Assembly: GCF_900115465.1 (NCBI RefSeq)
Contig: NZ_FOWN01000006.1
Coordinates: forward strand, 62,001-126,000
Length of the DNA: 64,000 nucleotides
Direction of reading: 5' to 3'
From: Halolactibacillus alkaliphilus
Lineage (GTDB): Bacteria; Bacillota; Bacilli; Bacillales; Amphibacillaceae
Shown here: positions 44,559 through 52,991 of the stretch, piece after piece
How positions within the stretch are numbered: the stretch's first letter is position 1
Layout of the letters: each line of letters opens with the position of its first letter
Position numbers and translations under genes: made by a program
Notes under the pieces: generated by a model
Seen by the model: only the letters and a program-made list of their open reading frames with translations
Database searches by the model: none
What the model was told of the DNA's origin: nothing

Positions 44559-45389
44559 TTACCCTTTCACCGAACCAGCTACAACACCTTCAATAACCCG
44601 TTTTTGCATAATAATATAGAATACAACCAGTGGCAACACGGATAAAACAAGCATTGGGAAGAAGGATGTCCAGTTTGTTGAGAATGGCCCAACATTTTTA
44701 TACACTTCCTGCAGTAACACAGCTTTATCTGGTGATTGTAAGAATAACAATGGTGTTAAGAAATCATTCCAGATCGCCAAAGCGTTTAGAATAACAACTG
44801 TTGAAATAATCGGTTTTAGTAAGGGGAAAATAATTAACCAAAACGTTTTAAACGTACCACATCCATCAAGGAAGGCCGCTTCTTCTAATTCAACCGGCAC
44901 CGTGCTAATGAATCCTCTTAATAAGAAAATAGATAAGGGTAAGTTAATACAAAACACACTGACAAGAATAACACCCAGGTGTGTATTCATTAAATTTAAC
45001 CCTGAAATAATTTGATACAAGGGCACAATGGCAATTTGGAATGGGATAATTAAACCGACCAAAAAGATATTGTACATCGTTTTAAACAATTTAGATTGAC
45101 TACGTGATATGACGTATGCAGCCATAGAAGCAAATACCACTAATAGTATAACGGCTGAGACAGTAATGATTAAATTGTTTTTTAATGCATTACCGTAATT
45201 CATCGCCTCTAAAGCACGTTGATAATTCGTAAAGTTTAATGATGAAGGTAAACCGAGTGGACTTAACGCTGCCTCTTCAGGCGTTTTAAATGTCGTAACA
45301 ACTAAATAATAAAGAGGTAAACCGACAACGACAGAAATTAATATAAACCCTAAACGATAAAACCCATTTGTTAGACGCTTTTTCATCAT
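44559..45389 (-). CDS. Carbohydrate ABC transporter permease (MalG-like)
   Basis: CUT1 permease with six helices, EAA loop EEAAFLDGCGTFKTFWLIIF. The longer frame begins at 45407, but GGGAG is spaced for the ATG at 45389, which overlaps the upstream permease stop by ATGA. Works with the MalF-like protein and the binding protein upstream. No ATPase gene nearby. Confidence 0.92.
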   Translation of the reverse strand: MMKKRLTNGFYRLGFILISVVVGLPLYYLVVTTFKTPEEAALSPLGLPSSLNFTNYQRALEAMNYGNALKNNLIITVSAVILLVVFASMAAYVISRSQSKLFKTMYNIFLVGLIIPFQIAIVPLYQIISGLNLMNTHLGVILVSVFCINLPLSIFLLRGFISTVPVELEEAAFLDGCGTFKTFWLIIFPLLKPIISTVVILNALAIWNDFLTPLLFLQSPDKAVLLQEVYKNVGPFSTNWTSFFPMLVLSVLPLVVFYIIMQKRVIEGVVAGSVKG

Positions 45390-46267
45390 GATATTTTTCG
45401 CTCCCATCTATTTAAGAAGATAATCACGATGCGTGATAAAACAAACACAACAATAAAGAAAATCACCGCTAGTGCCGATGCATAGGCATTTCGCCCACTA
45501 TTAAAACCTTCTCTAATCATTGTTGTCATGATTGTTTCTGTCGCATACCCTGGACCACCTTTGGTCATCGCAAAGATGACATCAAACACCTTCATTCCAC
45601 CAATTAAACTCATTAATATGTTAAACGAGACAGCTGGATAAAGCAGTGGTAACGTCACCGTAAAGAATTTACGGATACTGCCAGCGCCATCGATATCTGC
45701 AGCTTCATAGAGTGCTGAATCAATACTTTTTAAGTTCGCAATATAAATCACCATCGACCAGCCTGACCACTGCCATACTTGCGTAATAAGGACAGAATAC
45801 AAGGCGATATTTGCATCACCTAGCCAGTTGACGGGTTGACCACCAAAGAACTGAATAATCCGGTTAAACAGACCGTAATCTGCTGAACTCATAATATATT
45901 GGAATAAGAAACCTGTTACTAGAATACTTAATACCGCTGGTAAGAAGACGAGTGACTTTGTAAAATTGGCCCCTTTCATCTTTTTACTTAGAAAGACCGC
46001 CAGTAAAATAGCGATAATATTTTGAAAAACAGTAATTAGCACGGCATACTTCACTGTGTTAGTAATACTCGCAATGGTTTTTGTATCTGTGAATAATTGT
46101 CGATAATTGTCTAGACCGACAAATCTTAAATTCGCGTTATACACTGACCAGTTGGTCATGCTGTAAAAAAATGACATCAGTGTTGGAACGATAAAAAGAA
46201 TAAAGAAACCAACAAAGGCTGGTAGAATCATCAATAAAAATACACGTTCTCTTTTTTTTCCGTACAT
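45386..46267 (-). CDS. Carbohydrate ABC transporter permease (MalF-like)
   Basis: CUT1 permease with six helices and the EAA loop YEAADIDGAGSIRKFFTVTL. Length 293. GAAGGGG precedes the ATG. Translationally coupled to the downstream MalG-like gene. Likely substrate is the oligosaccharide handled by the GH31 enzyme at 47801. Confidence 0.93.
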   Translation of the reverse strand: MYGKKRERVFLLMILPAFVGFFILFIVPTLMSFFYSMTNWSVYNANLRFVGLDNYRQLFTDTKTIASITNTVKYAVLITVFQNIIAILLAVFLSKKMKGANFTKSLVFLPAVLSILVTGFLFQYIMSSADYGLFNRIIQFFGGQPVNWLGDANIALYSVLITQVWQWSGWSMVIYIANLKSIDSALYEAADIDGAGSIRKFFTVTLPLLYPAVSFNILMSLIGGMKVFDVIFAMTKGGPGYATETIMTTMIREGFNSGRNAYASALAVIFFIVVFVLSRIVIIFLNRWERKIS

Positions 46268-46352
46268 AAGAAAACCCCTTCACAATTTTTTTACGGTGAT
46301 TTCTTTATACTAAAGGACCGATACATGATCGATCCTTTAGTTAAACAGCCGT

Positions 46353-47642
46353 TTAGTTTAATGTATTAATTAATGTCTTGTTTGTCTCATCCGCATCTTT
46401 TAAAGCTTCTTCAACCGTTTTAGTCCCGCTTAATACTTCTTGAAGAGACTTACCGTAAGATTCAACAATTGGGTTTCCTGAGAACCATGACGCTGTCCAA
46501 GGCGCATAGACATTACCTAGTGCAAATGCTTCTTCACTATCGGCATACACATCACCTAAATCCACTTCAACACCTGTGAGGAATGAACTTCCAGCATTAT
46601 CAGCGACGAGTTTATGTTGTGCTTCTTCTGTTGCGGTTAACTCGAGTACTGCTAACGCTTCATCAATATGTTTTGAGTTCGCATTGATTGCAAGTGCTGA
46701 ACCAGGACCACCAATTAACCAACCTGGACCTTCTTCAATACCTGGAATTGGGAACATACCTAATTCGATATCGCTATTTTTCTCATAAATCGTTTCAATT
46801 GCCCACGGGCCACTTTGCCACATCGCAGCTTTTCCAGTCGCAAAGTCATCTAAGGCTTGATCGTAACTTAAACCGAGCATTTCTTGCGTTAAAATACCTT
46901 CTTCAATAAGACGGTACCACTGTTCAACATATGGTAACCAAGCTTCCGCAAGGAAAGCTTCCCCTTCATTGAAGTCATCATTAAACGCCATATTGGCTTC
47001 ATCCGAATAAAACTCATTATTAACAATACCAATACTTTGTTTCATCATCGGTTCCCATGACTGGGCACCCATTGCTTGAGGCTTCATGCCTTGGTCTTTT
47101 AATTCATGACTGATCGCAATTAATTGATCAAGTGAACGTGGGACGTCGACACCGTACTCTTCAAAAATAGCTTTGTTGTAGAAGAAACCTTCAAACCAAG
47201 ATTGTAACGGCGCCGCATAAACTCCGCCATCTACTGAATATGGTGCGGTTCCTGAAGCAGCGTATTTTGACATGAAGTCATGGTCTGTTAAATCTAATAA
47301 GTAATTGGCACGTGCCAGTAATTTCGCCTCACCGCCGACTTCAATAATATCAGGACCTTCGCCCGCTTGAAGCTGTGAATTTAACACGTTATTAAAGTTA
47401 TCAAGTGCGACAAATTCAAATTCGACGTTGATATTTGGTAATTGCTCATCAAGGTAAGCTAAGTACTGCGCACGACTTGACTCTGGGTTATACCCCATCA
47501 TACGAAGCGTGATGACTTCTTCATTCGTATCATCAGCCGGTGTTGTTCCTTCATCACTTGATGTTTCTTCTCCTCCACAAGCCATCAATAATAACGACGC
47601 TAAAACTAAACTAAATAACAAGGTAAGCGTTTTCTTTTTCAT
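46353..47642 (-). CDS. Extracellular sugar-binding lipoprotein of an ABC importer
   Basis: Family 1 solute-binding protein with signal peptide and lipobox LLMAC, then the Gly/Glu/Ser-rich linker. Typical body motifs include LQAGEGPDIIEVGGEA and ATGKAAMWQSGPWA. Length 429. AAAGGAAG before the ATG. It has its own promoter region, separated from the GH31 gene by a terminator, so the importer is a three-gene unit. Confidence 0.93.
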   Translation of the reverse strand: MKKKTLTLLFSLVLASLLLMACGGEETSSDEGTTPADDTNEEVITLRMMGYNPESSRAQYLAYLDEQLPNINVEFEFVALDNFNNVLNSQLQAGEGPDIIEVGGEAKLLARANYLLDLTDHDFMSKYAASGTAPYSVDGGVYAAPLQSWFEGFFYNKAIFEEYGVDVPRSLDQLIAISHELKDQGMKPQAMGAQSWEPMMKQSIGIVNNEFYSDEANMAFNDDFNEGEAFLAEAWLPYVEQWYRLIEEGILTQEMLGLSYDQALDDFATGKAAMWQSGPWAIETIYEKNSDIELGMFPIPGIEEGPGWLIGGPGSALAINANSKHIDEALAVLELTATEEAQHKLVADNAGSSFLTGVEVDLGDVYADSEEAFALGNVYAPWTASWFSGNPIVESYGKSLQEVLSGTKTVEEALKDADETNKTLINTLN

Positions 47643-47758
47643 TCTGATCTTCCTTTCAAATTTTATAGTCTAATCATACAAAATAAACTCAGCTGAATAA
47701 ATCAAGGATATTATGCCTTTTCTATCACAAAATTACGCTCTTATTTAATCAAGCGAAG

Positions 47759-47793
47759 AAAAAAGCTACCTTCACTCTTACGATGGTAGCTTT
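47759..47793 (-). terminator. Terminator after the GH31 gene
   Basis: AAAGCTACC/GGTAGCTTT stem followed by TTTTTTC on the minus strand. It separates the YesM-YesN-GH31 unit from the ABC importer unit. Confidence 0.85.
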
Positions 47794-47800
47794 AGACTTT

Positions 47801-49312
47801 CTATTGTTTTAATTCGAGAACAATCGGTGCACCAAATATGCCGGTCATGATTCGTGACATGCCTTCACTTTCAATCGTTTCCCCTTCATGTAGCCACGTA
47901 CCTTTCGGCAAATAGACGTTACGCTGTTCTGTTCCTTTTTCATAGATTGGCGCGACAAGTAACGAGTGACCTAACATAAACTGATCGGTAATTGTTGCGA
48001 CAGGTTCTTCTGGGAAGACATACGCCATGTAGCGTAAAACCGGCTCACCAGTTCGTTTTGCTTCTTTTATAACTGCCATAAGAGTATCTATCCAATGCGC
48101 CCTTAAATTGACACCGTTTAATATACCTTGAAAATACTTCCCGTCTAAGAAACGGTCCGGTCTGGCGGAGAACTGCATCGCCGGCATCAGTGCGGCAATT
48201 TCACTATGTCTGACGAACAATTCTTTGTCCAGTGACGTTGACTCAAGTTCTAAAAAGTTTAAGTATTCTCCCCCACCAATCATGTCAGGAGAACAAAAAG
48301 GATGTCCGGTAATCCCTTGCAGTAAACTGTTAGGAATCAACGATTTCACACCGCTGTCACCCCACGCATGATTTTTATCACACAGGCGCTGCATTAAAGA
48401 CATGCCGCCGGCATGTGTTGTTACCCGTAGTTCATTGTATGAATAGTTTTCAGCAAACGTTGCCCAGAGTAATGAATGTTCATCTGGTGTGACAGGTTTA
48501 GCTGTGACATTACTCGTCCGGTAATAAAGGCTATCACCACCATCAAATTTGAATCCTTTAACCCCCAGGTCCATAAGCGCTTGTAATTGGTCTTCTAGCC
48601 AGCTTATTGTCTGCACGTTGGTTAAATCTAAAACAGCTGAATGACCGTTCCACCATTCCGTTATAAACACGGACTGATCGTGATTTTTTACTAATAATTG
48701 ACGATCTCTTAAATAACGATATTCAACTGTATCTGGCGTAATATAGGGACAAATCCACAACATAACCTCAAAGCCTAAACGGTTTAATTGTTCAATCATT
48801 GCTTTAGGATCGTTGAATTTTCCATGATTAAATGACCACTTACCGTAATAGTCACTCCAACCGTCATCAATCATTAAGACCCCTGCCGGCATGCCACTTT
48901 CAAGTAATTTTTGCGCATAATTTAGTACATCTTGTTGATTTTGATTAAAAGTTAACTCAATCCACGTATTGTAGACTGGTTGATGAAAGAGAGCATCTGA
49001 AAGTGTGCTACCAGTAAAAGGAAACCACTGCTTCATCGCATACAAATACGCCCCGCGTAAATCTTTTTGTCCATCAACAAAAATCACTGTCTCTGGTACG
49101 TCGATCACACCATGATTGAAATGAATCACGTAACCTTCTCTTTGATAAATAATGCGGCCTTTATTTGATAAAAATAGTGGCATCATTTGGTTAGGACTCG
49201 TGTTAAAGCGTAAATCACATCGATAATCATCGGCCTTTGAAATCGGTTGTTTGATACCGTCGTGCACGTAACCACCATACCAATACTCATTTGGCTCCAT
49301 TTTAATTAACAT
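47801..49312 (-). CDS. GH31-type alpha-glycosidase (compact, possibly alpha-galactosidase-like)
   Basis: Retaining alpha-glycosidase barrel. GVLMIDDGWSDYYG, GVKGFKFDGGD (with the nucleophile aspartate of KFD), HAWGDSGVKSLIPN and HPFCSPDMIGGG are GH31 motifs. The KFDxG[DE] form resembles MYORG-type alpha-galactosidases, but specificity is not certain. The length of 503 from the ATG at 49312 (GGAGG eight bases before) is short for GH31, mainly because the N-terminal domain is small. No signal peptide, so it is cytosolic. It follows a YesM/YesN pair and precedes the ABC importer, fitting an induced oligosaccharide-utilisation locus. Confidence 0.82.
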   Translation of the reverse strand: MLIKMEPNEYWYGGYVHDGIKQPISKADDYRCDLRFNTSPNQMMPLFLSNKGRIIYQREGYVIHFNHGVIDVPETVIFVDGQKDLRGAYLYAMKQWFPFTGSTLSDALFHQPVYNTWIELTFNQNQQDVLNYAQKLLESGMPAGVLMIDDGWSDYYGKWSFNHGKFNDPKAMIEQLNRLGFEVMLWICPYITPDTVEYRYLRDRQLLVKNHDQSVFITEWWNGHSAVLDLTNVQTISWLEDQLQALMDLGVKGFKFDGGDSLYYRTSNVTAKPVTPDEHSLLWATFAENYSYNELRVTTHAGGMSLMQRLCDKNHAWGDSGVKSLIPNSLLQGITGHPFCSPDMIGGGEYLNFLELESTSLDKELFVRHSEIAALMPAMQFSARPDRFLDGKYFQGILNGVNLRAHWIDTLMAVIKEAKRTGEPVLRYMAYVFPEEPVATITDQFMLGHSLLVAPIYEKGTEQRNVYLPKGTWLHEGETIESEGMSRIMTGIFGAPIVLELKQ

Positions 49313-49337
49313 TGTTACTACCTCCATCTCCAACTCA

Positions 49338-49361
49338 CTAAAGTGTCACTTCCCACTTTAG
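49338..49361. promoter_or_regulatory. Inverted repeat before the GH31 gene
   Basis: CTAAAGTG (49338-49345) and CACTTTAG (49354-49361), perfect, 8-base spacer, in the gap between the yesN-like stop and the GH31 start. Operator or mRNA hairpin. Confidence 0.4.
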
Positions 49362-49408
49362 ATGGAATAACTGATTATGAACAGTCAATTTGTTCTTGAT
49401 TTCTTTTA

Positions 49409-50980
49409 CTATATTACGTTCTTTTGTCTGTACTGATTTGGGGTCATTGCTTCATATTTTTTAAAGACCATGGAAAAATAACTTGGATTTTCATAGCCAA
49501 CATGAAAGGCGATTTCATAACTTTTCATGTCTGTTTCCAAAAGCAATTGCTTCGCTTTCTTTATACGATATTCCGTTAAATACTGCCACAAATTCATTCC
49601 GACTTCTCGTTTAAACAAATAACTAAAATAGTTCTTACTTACCGCAATTTCATCACAAATCGTCTCCAAATTAAGGTTTTCTTGATACTTTGTTTTTATG
49701 ACTCGTATCCCATCACGGACGAGTTTACTGTAACGCTCTTCGTGGTGGTCATGGTCATATAGCGCAACATAAAGCATCTCCTGCATAAATGCTTGTAACT
49801 GTTTAATATCTGTCAATCGCTTCATATCGTCATACGTTGTATGAAGAATGCGTTCTACATCGGCTTCTAGTGGTTCTGTAGCTACAAGGGTTCCTTGAAT
49901 GAGTGTTGTCAATTGATAACACGTATCATAGATCATATCAAGTGCTTCTGGGTTGATATGTTTGGATACGGTAAATAAATCCTCTAGCACCTTTTTTGCG
50001 TGGTGATACGACTTTTGTTCAATACTTTCTTTAAGTTCTTTAAGCAGACCTTGCGTATTAAGTGCTTTAAATTGTTGCGAATCGATATTATATGAAAAAC
50101 CTAAGACGGCTTCTGCGTCGAGAAACATCGTATAGCGACTCAAACATTTGGCTTCTTCATATCCTTGATTGAGTTCAGCTAACGTGTGATAGATATGACT
50201 AAAACAGGCATGAAAAGCCATTTCTGTCTGATTATATAATTGTTTAACCAACCTTTTTGATAGTTCCCCCATATCACTCGGTGTCATACCAGAAACAATG
50301 GTTACCCATGACTCTTGATGATAGTCAAAGACGATATGGTCCCAGCCCGCAAGGGCCTGTGTTAAGAGCTGCCCTATTTGTTTCACGTGTTCTTGGCTCA
50401 TATGTCCGACTTTATTGAACTCCTCGATTGAGTGGTATTGTAATTTAAAAATCAGTACGGCATAGTGATTAAAATCAACGGCATAATCCTCCTCGTTAAC
50501 CATCACCAGATCCATCGGTAAGCCTGAATACAAATAATTCATTAAATAATGTTTCTTCATTTCTTCATTATGATTTTTCACCAGTGCCGCGACGTGCTGA
50601 TCGCCTCGTATTTTCTCCACGACCTTATTTAATGCTTGATCAAGTTCAGCTTCATCGATAGGCTTTAGGATATAATCGTGACAACCTAATTTCATTGCCT
50701 CTTGTACATAGTGAAAATCATTGTACGCACTAATTAATATGAATAGAGGTGATTGATCCGTCTCTTTGACACGTTTAATAAAGTCAATCCCTGATAGCTT
50801 TGGCATATTGATATCTGTAACAACAAGGTCTGGCTTTGTTTCTTCAATAACCCGTAAAGCCTCTTCACCGTCATGTGCTTGCCCTACAAACGTTAAATCA
50901 TATTGGTCCCAGTCAATAAGATGTTTAAGTAATTGAATCGTTAAATCTTCATCATCCACGAGGACAACTTTTAGTGACAT
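49409..50980 (-). CDS. YesN-like response regulator
   Basis: Receiver domain (VVLVDDE start, phospho-acceptor D56 in VVTDINMPKLSG, K in ILKPID), a long helical middle region (about 130-420) and an AraC DNA-binding domain at the end (IAFHVGYENPSYFSMVFKKYE). Length 523. Overlaps the kinase gene by ten bases. Likely activates the adjacent GH31 and ABC importer genes when the kinase senses the sugar outside. Confidence 0.92.
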   Translation of the reverse strand: MSLKVVLVDDEDLTIQLLKHLIDWDQYDLTFVGQAHDGEEALRVIEETKPDLVVTDINMPKLSGIDFIKRVKETDQSPLFILISAYNDFHYVQEAMKLGCHDYILKPIDEAELDQALNKVVEKIRGDQHVAALVKNHNEEMKKHYLMNYLYSGLPMDLVMVNEEDYAVDFNHYAVLIFKLQYHSIEEFNKVGHMSQEHVKQIGQLLTQALAGWDHIVFDYHQESWVTIVSGMTPSDMGELSKRLVKQLYNQTEMAFHACFSHIYHTLAELNQGYEEAKCLSRYTMFLDAEAVLGFSYNIDSQQFKALNTQGLLKELKESIEQKSYHHAKKVLEDLFTVSKHINPEALDMIYDTCYQLTTLIQGTLVATEPLEADVERILHTTYDDMKRLTDIKQLQAFMQEMLYVALYDHDHHEERYSKLVRDGIRVIKTKYQENLNLETICDEIAVSKNYFSYLFKREVGMNLWQYLTEYRIKKAKQLLLETDMKSYEIAFHVGYENPSYFSMVFKKYEAMTPNQYRQKNVI

Positions 50981-52782
50981 GCGTCTTCCTCCTCCTTAAG
51001 TTGATCCGTTAATCTATTAGGTATGCTGAGAACAATGGTTGTTCCAACCCCTTCTGTTGAATAGATATCTAATGACGCCTTTGGACCGAATTCATGTCTC
51101 AATCGCTTATACACATTCGCAAGCCCAATGCTTTGATCGTTTGTCTCTACGTGATCAATGGCGTTTATACTCGCTTTAAGTTTCGCTAACTTTTCAGGTG
51201 ACATCCCACAACCGTTATCTGACATCATAATGACTAAGTCTTCACCTTCATCTTCTACTAAAACCGTGAGGTGGCCTGTTTTTTGTCCACTTAACCCGTG
51301 TAAAATAGCATTTTCGATTAAAGGTTGCAGCAATAATTTTGGAATCTTAACATCCGCATAGTCGTTAGGAAGCGTTATATCTAAAATCATACGCGTATCA
51401 AAACGAATGTTTTGAATAGCTAAATAATGTGCTAAGTAAGTACATTCGATTTTTAGTGGCACTTTCTTATAAGGCTGATACACTGCATATTCCAACATCT
51501 TACCGAGCAGTGTTGACAGTTCTGAAATCTTCTCACTTTCATTATTTACTGCGAGTGCCTTAATAGACTGTAGAACATTATTTAAAAAGTGGGGATTGAT
51601 TTGATTTTGTAGTACCCGCATTTGTTCTTCTGACACTTTCTTTTGTTCATCTACTAAATGAGCGGTAAGTGAGGTAATATTGTGTACCATTGTTTCCGCT
51701 GACTCTGACAATTCTTTTATTTCCTCACTACTCGTTTTATCAAAGACTACGTCGTAGTCACCTTTAGAAATCCGATTGAAATTATTCATTAAATGATTCA
51801 TTGGGACGAGAATACTTTTAGACAACATACCTGAGACAATCGTAATAATAATGGCAGAAATAATAATGACAGATAAAATGACCGTCATCAATGTCCATTC
51901 GAATTCGACCACGCTTGACATTTTTTTAACCCCAATCATTTGCCAGCCCGTTGGTTCAATTGCATTAGACATTACAAGAAGTTCTGGACCGTCACCATCA
52001 CTAGCTTTGATGACCGTATGAATGCTTTCTTCTGATAACGCCTCATCTACTGCCGTTAGTTCCTCATTCGTTAAAGACAAGCTATCAGGCAAGTAAACCC
52101 ACTCTTTGCCGTTATTAATTAATATATTTAAATCTTGATCGACAGTATTTTCTAAAAGAATAGCCGATAAATCAATATCATAGACCAAATAGGACCGGTC
52201 GGTTGGCGCAAATAAAAACGTGTTTTGAATTTGCCGAATGATAGATATGGTCGGTTTCTCTTGTACATGAAGTAAATAATCGGTCGGATGAAAACCGGTA
52301 AAGTAATTATCACTAAATTGTTCATTTTCAATCACTTCTCGAAACCACGGGGCATCATAAAAGTTATACTGGTTTCGAACATTTTTCTTGTAGGAATATA
52401 ACATGTGACCTGATTCACCGATAATATAGGCATTATTAATATATGGAACGAGTGTGAGCTGTTGCAAACGCTCATGCACGAGACGTTGATTACCTAGTTC
52501 AATGGCATAATCAATCTCTTGGGTCCGATTACGATACCCAACAGCTCGCTGGACATCAGGATCATTAGCGATTAAATTTGTGAAACGGTCTAAGTTATCT
52601 AAGTGATTATGCAATAAATCTAAATTCGCTTCAACAACATGACCGAGCGTTTGATAACTATGGGAGCGAAACGATTGGTTAATCATTTGAAAGATAATGA
52701 AGCCTACAACGGAGAGGACAACAATAAAAATGAGCGAAAAAGCTGTCCGCATCTTCGCTTCAAGTGTATTTTTCATGAACAT
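50971..52782 (-). CDS. YesM-like sensor histidine kinase
   Basis: Two transmembrane helices (about 14-36 and 300-321 of the longer reading) flank an extracellular dCache-type sensor. A HAMP segment (MNHLMNNFNRISKGDYDVVF), the H-box QINPHFLNNVLQSI with H401 (counted from the GTG at 52791), LLQPLIENAILHGL and SDNGCGM of the ATPase follow. The ATG at 52782 has a better-placed GGTG than the GTG at 52791. First gene of a kinase-regulator-GH31 unit. Confidence 0.92.
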   Translation of the reverse strand: MFMKNTLEAKMRTAFSLIFIVVLSVVGFIIFQMINQSFRSHSYQTLGHVVEANLDLLHNHLDNLDRFTNLIANDPDVQRAVGYRNRTQEIDYAIELGNQRLVHERLQQLTLVPYINNAYIIGESGHMLYSYKKNVRNQYNFYDAPWFREVIENEQFSDNYFTGFHPTDYLLHVQEKPTISIIRQIQNTFLFAPTDRSYLVYDIDLSAILLENTVDQDLNILINNGKEWVYLPDSLSLTNEELTAVDEALSEESIHTVIKASDGDGPELLVMSNAIEPTGWQMIGVKKMSSVVEFEWTLMTVILSVIIISAIIITIVSGMLSKSILVPMNHLMNNFNRISKGDYDVVFDKTSSEEIKELSESAETMVHNITSLTAHLVDEQKKVSEEQMRVLQNQINPHFLNNVLQSIKALAVNNESEKISELSTLLGKMLEYAVYQPYKKVPLKIECTYLAHYLAIQNIRFDTRMILDITLPNDYADVKIPKLLLQPLIENAILHGLSGQKTGHLTVLVEDEGEDLVIMMSDNGCGMSPEKLAKLKASINAIDHVETNDQSIGLANVYKRLRHEFGPKASLDIYSTEGVGTTIVLSIPNRLTDQLKEEEDACH

Positions 52783-52969
52783 AAGTGACACCGCTTTCAG
52801 TTTAATCCCTATATAATAGCATATTTCATTCTATAGGCACATCCTTTTAAAGTTGTTTATAACAATTGAGGACCTATTACTTACCTTTACTTGTTACTAC
52901 AAAGGATGTCTAAACGATGAGTAAAGAGCCACGTCATCTATAGACAACGCGACCTTCTACTCAACCCTC

Positions 52970-52991
52970 TAATGTCTGTTCGTAGACATTA
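52970..52991. other. Inverted repeat overlapping the GH16 stop codon
   Basis: TAATGTCT (52970-52977) and AGACATTA (52984-52991) can pair and cover the stop of the GH16 gene. No T run follows on the minus strand, so it is not a classic terminator. Confidence 0.35.
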
